Assembly (NCBI GenBank): GCA_964646605.1 | Contig: CAZYEX010000150.1 | Coordinates: 1 to 64,000 of the forward strand | Direction: 5' to 3' | DNA length: 64,000 nucleotides | From: SBAX01 sp964646605 | Lineage (GTDB): Bacteria > Planctomycetota > Phycisphaerae > UBA1845 | Part shown: piece after piece, positions 50,191 through 59,109 of the stretch | How the letters are laid out: each line of letters starts with the position of its first letter | Position numbering within the stretch: the first letter of the stretch is position 1 | Notes under the pieces: generated by a model | Database searches by the model: none | What the model saw: the letters and a program-made list of their open reading frames with translations, nothing else | Told to the model about the DNA's origin: nothing | Program-made: the position numbers and the translations under genes

Positions 50191-50836
50191 TGATGACCAA
50201 GGCCGCGCCGAATTGCTTAGCCAATCGCGGCAGCGATGCCGCGGGTTCGACGACCAGTGAGGAACCAATCGCTAGGCAGAGGTCGGCCTCGCGGCAAAGT
50301 TGCTCTGCCTCGCCCATTGCCTCCGCGGGCATCATCTGACCGAACGAGATGGTCTTGGACTTGAGCGGGTTGCCGCACCCTTCGCAGTCCGGGGCTTCGT
50401 CGCCCGCCTCGATCCGCGCATGGACCACCTCCGGCGGCCATTCGCGTCCGCAGCCGATGCAGCTCACCAACCGCGCCGTCCCATGCAGCTCAATCACTCG
50501 CCGGCTGCCCGCGATTTGGTGAAGTCCGTCGATGTTCTGGGTGATGACGGCGCGAAGGCGTCCCGATTCCTCGAGGCGGGCCAGGGCGCGGTGACCCTCG
50601 TTGGGCTGAGCCTGGGCAAAGTCCCGGTAGGCTTCGATGCGCATTTTCCAATAACGAATCCGCGCCTCGCGTGAGGCCACGAATTCGTCATACATCACCG
50701 GTCGATGCCGCGACCAGACCCCGCCCGGGCTGCGAAAGTCGGGAATTCCGCTTTCCGTGCTGATTCCAGCGCCGGTGAAAGCCACCGCGGATTCCGCACG
50801 CAGGAGGCAGTCTCGCAAGCTTGGTGTCGGGGCCAT
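50093..50836 (-). CDS. cobB: Sirtuin, NAD-dependent protein deacylase
   Basis: 247 residues. Signatures: AFTGAGISTESGIPDFRSPGG, TQNIDGLHQIAG, the catalytic His in VIELHGT, and a C4 zinc site (CIGC and CEGC). The family uses NAD to remove acyl groups from lysines. The ATG at 50836 starts the domain directly; upstream codons to 51028 are in another gene. Its 3' end overlaps the end of the cytochrome b fusion gene on the opposite strand by 98 bases, which may matter for expression of either. Confidence 0.92.
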   Translation of the reverse strand: MAPTPSLRDCLLRAESAVAFTGAGISTESGIPDFRSPGGVWSRHRPVMYDEFVASREARIRYWKMRIEAYRDFAQAQPNEGHRALARLEESGRLRAVITQNIDGLHQIAGSRRVIELHGTARLVSCIGCGREWPPEVVHARIEAGDEAPDCEGCGNPLKSKTISFGQMMPAEAMGEAEQLCREADLCLAIGSSLVVEPAASLPRLAKQFGAALVIINRDPTPLDEDADLVLRQSIGATLRALAANLR

Positions 50837-50948
50837 CTCTTGGCATCGTACGACAAGTTGCGAGGCCGTGCAGCCGACGTGAATAAGAAACGAGCGGCGT
50901 AGGGACGCAGGGACGAAGGGACATAGGGAGCTGCAAGTATTGGCTGGT

Positions 50949-51470
50949 TCAGTGCAGCATCGCATCGTGACCATCGAAGGGCTCGGCGTCGTCGCCGCCG
51001 AAGGTTTGTTTCCAATGGTCGGACTCACCTTCGGCGGAGGCGGTCGGCTTTTCGGCTGGAGGTTGCGGCTTGTCGGGCGTCGAGGACGGGGGTGGGAACA
51101 ACTCGGCTACAAACGCAGGGGAATCGCACACTCCGCAGCGACGAATGCCCGCTTCGTGGCGAATCGCCTTGTCCGAGGTGACCACCCGAACGCGGCCGGG
51201 GTCCTTGGCGGCGCGGATCATCTCCACGAGGAGGTCATCCGCCGTGGCCGGGGCGCTGAAGAAAACCCGGACACGATCCGGGGATAGCGAGCGGAGCATC
51301 GCCCCCCCCGGCGATGGGCCGTCGAACACCAAACTTACCCGAACCTCGCGCGTACGGGCCCAGCGCTCGACCATCCGCAGAAGCGTGTCCCGTCCCACGG
51401 CCGGGCCCGGTCCCTCCTCGCGCACGGCGTGAAGCAGGTTGTTTCCATCAATGAGCACCTCCGCAGTCAT
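50949..51470 (-). CDS. NYN-domain protein (YacP-like)
   Basis: 173 residues. The N-terminal NYN/PIN-like nuclease fold shows TAEVLIDGNNLLHAV with the first acidic residue, SLVFDGPSPGG, and VRVVTSDKAIRHEAG (TSD with basic residues), as in YacP/Rae1-type ribosome-associated nucleases. The C-terminal 40 residues are Pro/Ser-rich and acidic. ATG codons at 51479 and 51470 are both possible; GGAGGGG abuts the second. It lies 112 bases upstream of the sirtuin gene in the same direction. Confidence 0.78.
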   Translation of the reverse strand: MTAEVLIDGNNLLHAVREEGPGPAVGRDTLLRMVERWARTREVRVSLVFDGPSPGGAMLRSLSPDRVRVFFSAPATADDLLVEMIRAAKDPGRVRVVTSDKAIRHEAGIRRCGVCDSPAFVAELFPPPSSTPDKPQPPAEKPTASAEGESDHWKQTFGGDDAEPFDGHDAMLH

Positions 51471-51679
51471 CCCCTCCATTATCCGGCCGCCCGACGCGAA
51501 AGCCACGGTTATCGGTAACTCGCCAAGGCGGTCGGCCTAAACGGCGTGGACCGCGACTTTCCACTCCCAACTTTGCCGATAGACCCGGCACGGCGGCCTT
51601 AGGAAAAGGGACGGGAGACACTCCCTGCGCCACGGGCATTCACGGACCCAAGCTGCCGAGCCGCCCGGATCACGTGGAA

Positions 51680-52822
51680 ATGGACGCACAGGAACCGAGC
51701 CGCCAGTTGGTGAGGACGATCCGCCTTGACGATGAGCGGGTCGCCAAGCTCTTGGACAGCCTGGATGCGGGCTCCCCCCCGTCTGGAACCGAGCGTCGCC
51801 AGCCGCGTTTTCGCTACCGGGTGAAGACGCTCGTGGTCCACATGAACCAACCGGGCTTCGCGGCCCCGGTCTCCTATCTCGTCGTGGGGCGAAACATCAG
51901 CGACAAGGGCTTGGCCTTCCTCCACGGCGGGTACGTACACGTCAGCACCCGGTGCCTGGTGCAACTGGTCACCAGCTACGGAACGTGGAACGAGATGGCC
52001 GCCACCGTCGTCCGCTGCCGGTACGTGGAAGGCAAGGTCCACGAGGTCGCGGTGCAATTCGATGAGGAGATCAATCCCGCGGTGTTCTGCTCCGAGGCGG
52101 TCGAAAACCGGGTGCTGCTGGTCGATGATGACGTCGCCGTCGCCCGCCTGGGGACGTTGTACCTTCAGCAACTCAACGCCAAGGTGACCGTCGCCGAGAA
52201 CGGGGAGCAAGCCCTCGAACAGCTCCAGAAAGCGGTCTTTGACCTGATCCTGATGGACATGGAAATGCCGGGGAAGGACGGGTTCGAGACCGTTCGAGAG
52301 ATGCGAAGCCGCGGGTTCACAGGCATGATCGCCGCGGCCACCGGGCTCACCCAACCCGGCGACCGCGAGAAATGCCTCGCCGCAGGCTGCGATCGCTACG
52401 TGCCCAAACCGTACACCCGCGACGACCTTGCTCTGCTCCTGGAGTCCCTTCGCCAGGAACCGCTCTACAGCACCTACCACGACGATCCGGCCATGAAGGA
52501 ACTCGTCGGGGTCTTCGTGGCGGAGCTGCCCGCGAAATTGCGGGCCATCGAGGAAGCCCTGGTCCGCCGGGATGTCCTTCGCTTGCAGTACCTCTGCCGC
52601 GGGGTCAAGAGCGAGGGCGCTGGATACGGTTTCGCGCCCATCACGGAAGCGGCGACGAAGATCGAATCGGAACTCGTCCGCGGGGTGGGGCTCGTCGATC
52701 TGCAAAAGGAAATCAACACCTTGGTGCGACTCTGCATGCAGGCCCGGGCCGCAGTCCGAGCACCCCGCGTTCCCCAGCCGCAGAGCCCCCCGCCAGAAAC
52801 CCCACCGTCCACGCCCCCGTGA
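51680..52822 (+). CDS. PilZ-REC-HPt-like signalling protein
   Basis: 380 residues. Domains: PilZ (about 38-130; RFRYR, NISDKG at 72-77), a receiver domain (about 143-262; Asp193 phospho-acceptor in LMDMEMP, Lys243) and a helical HPt-like domain (about 265-355). The HPt phospho-His position in LCRGVKSEGAGYGF is Arg307, so phosphotransfer is unlikely. The combination suggests that c-di-GMP and phosphorylation are integrated by one protein. The Pro-rich C-terminus (PRVPQPQSPPPETPPSTPP) is a probable linker or tail. A GTG at 51674 is an alternative start. Confidence 0.8.
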   Translation: MDAQEPSRQLVRTIRLDDERVAKLLDSLDAGSPPSGTERRQPRFRYRVKTLVVHMNQPGFAAPVSYLVVGRNISDKGLAFLHGGYVHVSTRCLVQLVTSYGTWNEMAATVVRCRYVEGKVHEVAVQFDEEINPAVFCSEAVENRVLLVDDDVAVARLGTLYLQQLNAKVTVAENGEQALEQLQKAVFDLILMDMEMPGKDGFETVREMRSRGFTGMIAAATGLTQPGDREKCLAAGCDRYVPKPYTRDDLALLLESLRQEPLYSTYHDDPAMKELVGVFVAELPAKLRAIEEALVRRDVLRLQYLCRGVKSEGAGYGFAPITEAATKIESELVRGVGLVDLQKEINTLVRLCMQARAAVRAPRVPQPQSPPPETPPSTPP

Positions 52823-52888
52823 CCCTCGGTTCCTCGACGGCTACGAATCAAACCCGGCGGGCGCGGCCGAAACCAAGCCGCCCCGCGA

Positions 52889-54052
52889 TCATGGGTCGCC
52901 GCCGCCGCCGGGTCCGGAGGGTTGGACTTCGTAGGCGCCGATGTCCACCGTGGGGCCGGACTTGCGCACGAAACGGATCAGGTCCAGCGGGATTGTCTCG
53001 TCGGTGTCCATGTCCCAATCGAGGTTGCCCACGTCCGAGGGAAGGGCCGCGTTCTCGCCCGCGTTCTTGCACGGGGAGGTCGATTGCAGTTTGAAGTCGT
53101 AGGCCGCGGCGTTTTGGAACAACGGATCACTACTTATGTTCCCCACGCCCGTCCATCCGCCCTGCACCGCACTGTACGTCATCCGCGAGGTTCCGCCCGA
53201 GCCGCTGTATCCTTGCTCCGCGTACCCGATCCCGCGCGTGGTGATATTCCCCCATACGATGCAGTTGAGGAACGTCATCCGTCCGTCGGGGTCGAAGAAG
53301 GCCCCGCCATATCCAATGGCCGCGTGGTTCCCATGCAACGTGCAGTTGATGAACGTCGGCGTACCGAAGGGCGCCACCACCACTCCGCCTTCGCCCGCGC
53401 GGTTGTCATGAAACAGGCAGTTCACGAACTGCGGCGAACCGCGATGCACGAACACGGCCCCGCCGCCGTAGGGGTGAACGTCGTTTCCTTCTCCGATCCC
53501 GTTGTTGCGGAAAATGCAGTTGATGAACTGCGGCGATCCCGTGCCGCGCACGCTGACCGCCGCGCCGAAATCCCCGGCCTGATTGTTCTCGAATATGCAA
53601 TGGACAAACAGCGCTCCGCTGTTTTCCAGACTGAGTCCCCCACCGTCGTCGGCCATTCCATTGCGAATCGTGAACCCGCGCAAGACCGTGGACGGCCCCT
53701 CGCCGAAGCCGCTGACGGCCCGCGCCGTCCCGCCGCCGTCGATGATCGTCAGGTGACTCGTGGGAATGCTCTGCGAGGCCGTCGACTCACTGCCCGCGAA
53801 TCCGCCGATGATCTTCACCCCGTTCTTTAGCCCGATCGGTGCGTAAGCGCCGGTCTGGACCCAGACCTCATCCCCGTTCTGGGCGACACCCGTTTCGGGA
53901 TGAATGGCCGTGGGCAAGGTACACGCATTGGTCCAACTACTACAGTCGCCCGCCCCCGTCGCCGCCTGCTTCACATACCGCGTCACGGCCAGGGCGTACC
54001 CGGGGAAAATGAACAGCACGATCGCAGTCTTGATGATGTCCTTTCGAGTCAT
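52889..54052 (-). CDS. Exported beta-helix protein (choice-of-anchor type)
   Basis: 387 residues. A signal peptide (IIKTAIVLFIFPGYALA) precedes a right-handed beta-helix with turns such as GALFVHCIFENNQ, SPQFINCIFRNNG, SPQFVNCLFHDNR and TPTFINCTLHGNH. It closes with DIGAYEVQPSGP. The conserved opening RYVKQAATGAGDCSSWTNAC is typical of planctomycete extracellular proteins of this class. No catalytic centre is recognised. It is downstream of the metalloprotease gene on the same strand. Confidence 0.78.
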   Translation of the reverse strand: MTRKDIIKTAIVLFIFPGYALAVTRYVKQAATGAGDCSSWTNACTLPTAIHPETGVAQNGDEVWVQTGAYAPIGLKNGVKIIGGFAGSESTASQSIPTSHLTIIDGGGTARAVSGFGEGPSTVLRGFTIRNGMADDGGGLSLENSGALFVHCIFENNQAGDFGAAVSVRGTGSPQFINCIFRNNGIGEGNDVHPYGGGAVFVHRGSPQFVNCLFHDNRAGEGGVVVAPFGTPTFINCTLHGNHAAIGYGGAFFDPDGRMTFLNCIVWGNITTRGIGYAEQGYSGSGGTSRMTYSAVQGGWTGVGNISSDPLFQNAAAYDFKLQSTSPCKNAGENAALPSDVGNLDWDMDTDETIPLDLIRFVRKSGPTVDIGAYEVQPSGPGGGGDP

Positions 54053-54176
54053 ACAAACGCCATCCCTTCGTCGCCCCACCAACTCCGCTCCCTCGCCCTA
54101 CGTTCCGCGTTGCCGCGGAACTCCGGGGACGACGCTCCCTGTTCGGTCGCGCCGTCGGTTGCGGTTCTGGATTCAG

Positions 54177-54202
54177 CATTCCGCATTCGCAATTCCGCAT
54201 TC
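54177..54202. repeat. TTCCGCATTC repeat units
   Basis: ATTCCGCATTC occurs twice (54178-54188 and 54192-54202) in the gap between the beta-helix and metalloprotease genes, running into the stop codon of the latter. The same unit builds the inverted repeat upstream of accB (8882-8981), so it is an interspersed repeat of this genome. Confidence 0.5.
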
Positions 54203-57125
54203 ACGGGCTACATCTTCCACAGTTATCCCGGCAGAACCCCACCCTCTCCGAACAAACACCGGGTGATCCGCCCCCTTCACCCGGGCAGTCCGTGTGGCCG
54301 ATCAAGTCGGTGCAGGGATCACCGTCGTTGGCCCCGCCGACACAGGCCGTCGCCAGCCCGCATTGCCCGCCCGGACAGTGCGGCGCGTAGATGCACGGCG
54401 CTCCGGCGTTGTCCCCGCCAACGCAAGTCTTGACGCACGGCAATCCTGCGCAGTGCTGGGTGTAAACCGTACACGCCTTCGCCTGACACGTAACCGTCGA
54501 AGGGCACGCGCAGGGGCCGCTGAACGGGTACGCGAACGCCTTGAATGCGTCGACGACCATCACAATGTCGATGGTGTCTACGTCCGCGTTTAGCTCCGGC
54601 AGGTTGGGGTTTAGCTTGGTTCCGACCTTCGATATCGCCCCGACTTGGTTCTTGAACTTTGCGATGAGTGCCGCACAATCGAGTCCGTCCGGTTGCGTGG
54701 ACGTCGACGGCGGATTGAACGGCGCGATCACGTCGCCCCAGCGGGCGGTTCGAAGGACCGCGGTGCAATGCGCCCCTTGCGATCGGACGAACCGCACCTC
54801 GTAGCTGGAACTCGGTAGTATCTCTGCACCGACGATGTGAACCGTGCCCTCCGTGCTCCAGTCGTGAGGGTAGGGAGTGCATTGTAACCGGGAGGCTTTG
54901 AACGATCCGGTGCCGGGGGTATCCTGCGATTGCAGATAGGTGCGTACCGGCCCGACCCACCGCACGCATCCGGCGGTTTCATCTTGGGCCGTGCAACTTC
55001 CCACCTCGAACGCCGAGAAGTCGGGCGGTGAGTGTCCCGGTGCGTTGGGTGGATCAGGGTTCTGCAAGTCCGTCAGCCGCACCTCGATCGCCGCCGGGCC
55101 CGCCCAGGCCGTGTTCACCGGAACGGAGAGTGACAACGCACGGTTGCGCGGTTCACCGGGCGATTGATCCTGCAACACCGACGCACACACGGACTGCCCA
55201 CAAATCGTGGCGTTGGGACCGAAATGCATGATCTCGATATTCAGCGGAAGTGGTCCGCCAGGAGTCAGATTGGGGGCGCAGATGTCGCCGTCGAAAGTCC
55301 CAAGGACGGAGACGTTACCGACTACATTGTCCAAGGCAAGGGCCGCTCCCGACGAAACATCGCCGTTGACATGGAAACTCTCGGCGGTCGGAATGGTCAC
55401 GTTCCCGTTCACGTCGCCGCCGATGGTGAAGGAGGCGACTCCGCCTTGTCCGCCCGACTCCCGGACGATAAGGTCCCCGGTCAGGTCTCCGGCGATGCTG
55501 CCGCCGGAGAGATTCGACTGCCCCGTCCAGTTCTCCTTGACGAGCGCGATCGAGGCGACGTTGTCCGCGCCTTGGGATGACCCGTGGGCGATGGTCAGGC
55601 TGAAGTTCGCAGTGGACAACAGCGGGTTGACCCCAATGTGCCCCAGATTGGCCGGCGTGGGATCGGTTCGGCTGACCTGCGACCAGACCTTCCAGCCGTC
55701 GTTGCCCGTGACGAACGTTACGCCTGGGCTGTTGGCGTCGGTTCCAAAATCGAGGACAAAGGCGCTACCAGGCTCAGGAGGATCAACCGCATCCCATTCC
55801 AGGCAAACAAGCGGGCTATTACCGCCGTTATCGTAGCAGCGGCAACCCGGATCGGACGCGCAATTCGCCACGTCATCACAGTCGGCGTAGCCGTCGCAGT
55901 CGTTGTCCATCCCGTCCCGGCACGTCACGCCGGGGCGCTCCCTGCTCGACGAAGCGCCACAGTCCACCGAACACGTACACAGGTTTTCGTCCGCACCACA
56001 TACGCCGTCGCCGCAAAAGCAGTCAGCATCCCCGGCCGGCGTACAACTCGGCCCGCAGCACCCGTCATCAAGCCCGCACGGCGCCCAGGCGCTTTGGCAT
56101 TCGCCCCCGACGCACGTCTCTTCCGAGCACGGGTTGCGGTCGTCGCACTCTTCGTTGGTCGTGCAGGCGATCCAACCGGTCAACACATCATGCAGCCAAC
56201 AGTGCATCCGTCCGGTCTGCTGAGACTCAAACATCGTCAAGCAGAAGTCATCCGCGTAACCCATGTAGTTCTCGATCTGCGTCGGGGCCCAGGGCCTGGG
56301 GGGCACGCTGCACGGATCGTCTGTGGTTGGGTCGATGCACGTAAAGTTGACAGGAGTAGGAGGAGTTTCCGAGGCGAAGTCGCCCGTGGTATCGCCGTCA
56401 ACCCCGTCGGCTCGCTCGTAGCAGGCAGAGCACTGGTCGACCTCGTGTTCGCCGTGGTGGGTGTGCCAGAGCCCCAAGCAATGCCCCATCTCGTGGGTGA
56501 GGATAGATCTGCCTGCACCAAATGCGCCTTCGTGAATGATGATCCCGCCCAGCTTTCCCAGGGCGTTCGGGTCCCACGGGAAGGTCGCGTCACCCAAGGT
56601 CGGAGGGAAATTGGCGACATATACATTGACTTGGCGAGCCGGGTCGTCGGCGTACGGAATCTTCACCGCCTCAAATTCTGAAATTAGGATCTGCCGGTAA
56701 CGGCTGTCGCTGATGTATTCAGGCCCAGTCGCCTGCGTGAACTGGATGCGGTAGGGGGCGTAGTCGGAGTTCAACTTTATCAATTGAGCGGCTACGGCCG
56801 AGCCGTCAGTTGGCGAAGCGCAATTGGAGCCGTCATCTTCGCAGAAAACGTTGAATTTGACGCGAATCGTAACCACGGGCGTGGAGGCCACGGGGATCCA
56901 CGAGTCGCGCACCGACGGGACGTCGCACGCCCCGTTCGTGGGGCATGCCCCCTGTGCCACCGCCCGCTCGTTGCCGACCTCAGCCACCCATTTCACGTGT
57001 GTGTAGCACCAATCGACAGGCGCGTCGGCTCTTGCCTGCGGTCCCTCCCATATTAACGGCTTCGCGGCGATCGCGATGACCCCAACCGCTCCAAGAAGGT
57101 AACGGTGCTTCCCGTCTGTTTTCAT
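54201..57125 (-). CDS. Secreted M43-type (pappalysin-like) metalloprotease with Cys-rich repeats
   Basis: 974 residues. A signal peptide (about 8-34) is followed by a metzincin catalytic domain: zinc motif HEMGHCLGLWH at 211-221 and a Met-turn ENYMGYADD. EGF-like/defensin-like Cys clusters follow (for example CTTNEECDDRNPCSEETC), then a beta-rich region with Gly-rich turns (GDLTGDLIVRESGG), and a C-terminal repeat CVGGDNAGAPC and CVGGANDGDPC ending in CRDNCGRCSP. It is expected to degrade extracellular proteins or peptides. The tail may bind the cell wall or serve as a sorting region. Confidence 0.82.
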   Translation of the reverse strand: MKTDGKHRYLLGAVGVIAIAAKPLIWEGPQARADAPVDWCYTHVKWVAEVGNERAVAQGACPTNGACDVPSVRDSWIPVASTPVVTIRVKFNVFCEDDGSNCASPTDGSAVAAQLIKLNSDYAPYRIQFTQATGPEYISDSRYRQILISEFEAVKIPYADDPARQVNVYVANFPPTLGDATFPWDPNALGKLGGIIIHEGAFGAGRSILTHEMGHCLGLWHTHHGEHEVDQCSACYERADGVDGDTTGDFASETPPTPVNFTCIDPTTDDPCSVPPRPWAPTQIENYMGYADDFCLTMFESQQTGRMHCWLHDVLTGWIACTTNEECDDRNPCSEETCVGGECQSAWAPCGLDDGCCGPSCTPAGDADCFCGDGVCGADENLCTCSVDCGASSSRERPGVTCRDGMDNDCDGYADCDDVANCASDPGCRCYDNGGNSPLVCLEWDAVDPPEPGSAFVLDFGTDANSPGVTFVTGNDGWKVWSQVSRTDPTPANLGHIGVNPLLSTANFSLTIAHGSSQGADNVASIALVKENWTGQSNLSGGSIAGDLTGDLIVRESGGQGGVASFTIGGDVNGNVTIPTAESFHVNGDVSSGAALALDNVVGNVSVLGTFDGDICAPNLTPGGPLPLNIEIMHFGPNATICGQSVCASVLQDQSPGEPRNRALSLSVPVNTAWAGPAAIEVRLTDLQNPDPPNAPGHSPPDFSAFEVGSCTAQDETAGCVRWVGPVRTYLQSQDTPGTGSFKASRLQCTPYPHDWSTEGTVHIVGAEILPSSSYEVRFVRSQGAHCTAVLRTARWGDVIAPFNPPSTSTQPDGLDCAALIAKFKNQVGAISKVGTKLNPNLPELNADVDTIDIVMVVDAFKAFAYPFSGPCACPSTVTCQAKACTVYTQHCAGLPCVKTCVGGDNAGAPCIYAPHCPGGQCGLATACVGGANDGDPCTDLIGHTDCPGEGGGSPGVCSERVGFCRDNCGRCSP

Positions 57126-57258
57126 GACTTCACTCCTTCAAACGAAGGAAAGGCTGATCCTCCGTGCTCGCTCGGTTCCGCGCAACGCCCGGCTCATAAT
57201 AACGAAGACGACCTTGTCGACAAAAGGGTCTCTCGCAAGGCAAACCAGCCCACCTTCA

Positions 57259-57288
57259 TTGGAGAACTCACTGCCCGTGTGGTATAAT
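57259..57288 (+). promoter_or_regulatory. Candidate sigma70-type promoter for the EF-hand paralog cluster
   Basis: TTGGAG (57259-57264) and a perfect TATAAT (57283-57288) are spaced by 18 bases. The first paralog starts at 57330. This is the best -10 match in the window together with 5211-5216. Confidence 0.6.
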
Positions 57289-57329
57289 CGCCTGCTGGGC
57301 TCAGATGCCGAGGCCCGATGGGCGTACGA

Positions 57330-58187
57330 ATGCGACGAAGGCACCCCATAAACCTCGCAACAACCTGCCTGCTGTTGGGTACCGGGCCAGCGTCCGCGTA
57401 CGCGCAGGTGCCCTCGTGGGAGGGCACCTCCTTTCCTGAAGCGGAAGGGTGGGACAGGAGTTCCTTTTGTACTCCCGATCGGTGGGTAGACGACGGCTGG
57501 TTTCGACAGGCACTCTCCTCTGGGGAGTGCTTTCCCCCCCCTGACGGTGACCGAGACTCGTACCGCCGCTCGCTTGAACCCTTCAACGGTGCAGCGCAGT
57601 TCTTCCTGGAGTTTCGCCTTCAGACGGACGGAGACAGGTCGGAGATCGCAGGTGGGGCGCCGACTGTAGTCGCAATGGCCAACTTCTTCGGCGTCCTTTA
57701 TCACATAACGGTCGCACGCGACTTGGTCCAATTCTTTCGGGACGCGCCTCTCCCGATCTGGCTTGTCGAGATCGCGCCCGATGTCGCGCACACGTACCGG
57801 ATAGAACTCTATCCCGACCGATACGAGTTCTATGTGGATGCCGACCTCATCGACGAAGGCGTCCCCGAGGGCCCGTTTCCGGCTCACGACTCCTTTGTAA
57901 CGTGGCGCGGGAAATCCTGGTACCTCCCGTGCGAGAACGCCTGGGACTACATCCGCTACGGCGTGATCCCCGCGGACGCCAGCGGGGATTACGACAGCGA
58001 CGGGATGTTCACCCAGGATGACTTCTACTTCTTTCACGAATGCCTCACCAACGATCGCCCCGGCATCCACGGCGGCCCGGACCAAGGCGCCGGCCCCGGC
58101 TGCCGCTTCGCCGACTTCGACTCCGACGCCGACACCGACCTTCTCGACTTCGCCGAGTTCCAAAACGCATTCGAGGCACCGCCGTGA
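57330..58187 (+). CDS. Exported EF-hand protein, paralog 1
   Basis: 285 residues. A signal peptide (ATTCLLLGTGPASAYA) precedes a beta-sandwich-like domain (about 30-215): FFLEFRLQTDGDRSEI, GVLYHITVARDLVQFF, HTYRIELYPDRYEFYVDADL, LPCENAWDYIRYGVIPADAS. The C-terminus has two calcium-loop repeats (DYDSDGMFTQDDFYFFHECL and DFDSDADTDLLDFAEFQNAF), as in dockerin-like modules of planctomycetes. Concanavalin-type carbohydrate binding is possible but not shown. The ATG at 57330 matches the MRR start of the paralogs; 57318 is an alternative. Confidence 0.75.
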   Translation: MRRRHPINLATTCLLLGTGPASAYAQVPSWEGTSFPEAEGWDRSSFCTPDRWVDDGWFRQALSSGECFPPPDGDRDSYRRSLEPFNGAAQFFLEFRLQTDGDRSEIAGGAPTVVAMANFFGVLYHITVARDLVQFFRDAPLPIWLVEIAPDVAHTYRIELYPDRYEFYVDADLIDEGVPEGPFPAHDSFVTWRGKSWYLPCENAWDYIRYGVIPADASGDYDSDGMFTQDDFYFFHECLTNDRPGIHGGPDQGAGPGCRFADFDSDADTDLLDFAEFQNAFEAPP

Positions 58188-58228
58188 TCGACGCCTCGCT
58201 GAAATACCGAAGCCCGGTGGAAACGTGA

Positions 58229-59086
58229 ATGAGAAGAGAGCGCGTGCAACCGATCGCAACCTGGCTCCTGCTGGGTGCCACCGCGGCACCCGTGCTTGCC
58301 CAGGTATTCTCCTCCGAGTTCTTCTCTGACCCGGTTTCCGAGGGCTGGGACTTGTCCGTTCAGTACTGCTCGCCGGAGACATGGAACGACCAAGGCTGGT
58401 ACCACCAACAGCTCGACCTGGACGCGTGTCCGCCGGGACCAGGGGGGGGGGCCGACGTGTACCGCCGTTCCCTTGAACCGCTTAACGGTACGACGCAGTT
58501 CTTCGCGGAGTTCCGCCTCCAGACGGACGGGCAGAGATCGGAGATACCCGGCGGTGCGCCTGCACTCCTTGCGATGGGCAACAATGGGGGCGTCCTTTAT
58601 CACATCACAGTCGCTCGCGACCTGGTCAAATTCCTTCGGGACGTTGACCTTCCGATCTGGATTATCGAGATCGAAGCGGGCGTCCCGCACACCTACCGCA
58701 TCGAGCTGTATCCAAACCGGTTTGCCTTCTACATAGACGCTTACCTCATCGACGAAGGTGTTCCGGAGGGCCCATTTCCAGCCCACGAGTCGAGCATTTC
58801 GTGGCGCGGGAGATCCTGGTACCTCCCCTGCGAAAACGCCTGGGATTACATCCGGTACGGCGTGATCCCGGCCGACGCCAGCGGGGACTACGACAGCGAC
58901 GGCGCGGTCACCCAGGATGACTTCTATTTCTTCCACGAGTGCCTCACCAACGATCGCCCCGGTATCCACGGCGGCGCGGACAACGACGCCGGGCCCGGCT
59001 GCCGCTTCGCCGATTTCGACTCCGACGCCGACACCGACCTTCTCGACTTCGCCGAGTTCCAGAACGCGTTCAACGAAGCCCCGTGA
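58229..59086 (+). CDS. Exported EF-hand protein, paralog 2
   Basis: 285 residues, same layout as paralog 1: signal peptide (TWLLLGATAAPVLA), beta-rich domain with FFAEFRLQTDGQRSEI and HTYRIELYPNRFAFYIDAYL, then two calcium-loop repeats. The C-terminal 80 residues are nearly identical to paralog 1, including most codons. The N-terminal half is more divergent (for example a Gly/Pro insert CPPGPGGG). The spacing to paralog 1 is 41 bases. Confidence 0.75.
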   Translation: MRRERVQPIATWLLLGATAAPVLAQVFSSEFFSDPVSEGWDLSVQYCSPETWNDQGWYHQQLDLDACPPGPGGGADVYRRSLEPLNGTTQFFAEFRLQTDGQRSEIPGGAPALLAMGNNGGVLYHITVARDLVKFLRDVDLPIWIIEIEAGVPHTYRIELYPNRFAFYIDAYLIDEGVPEGPFPAHESSISWRGRSWYLPCENAWDYIRYGVIPADASGDYDSDGAVTQDDFYFFHECLTNDRPGIHGGADNDAGPGCRFADFDSDADTDLLDFAEFQNAFNEAP

Positions 59087-59109
59087 ATGGAAGGGTGGGA
59101 GCCGCAAGA

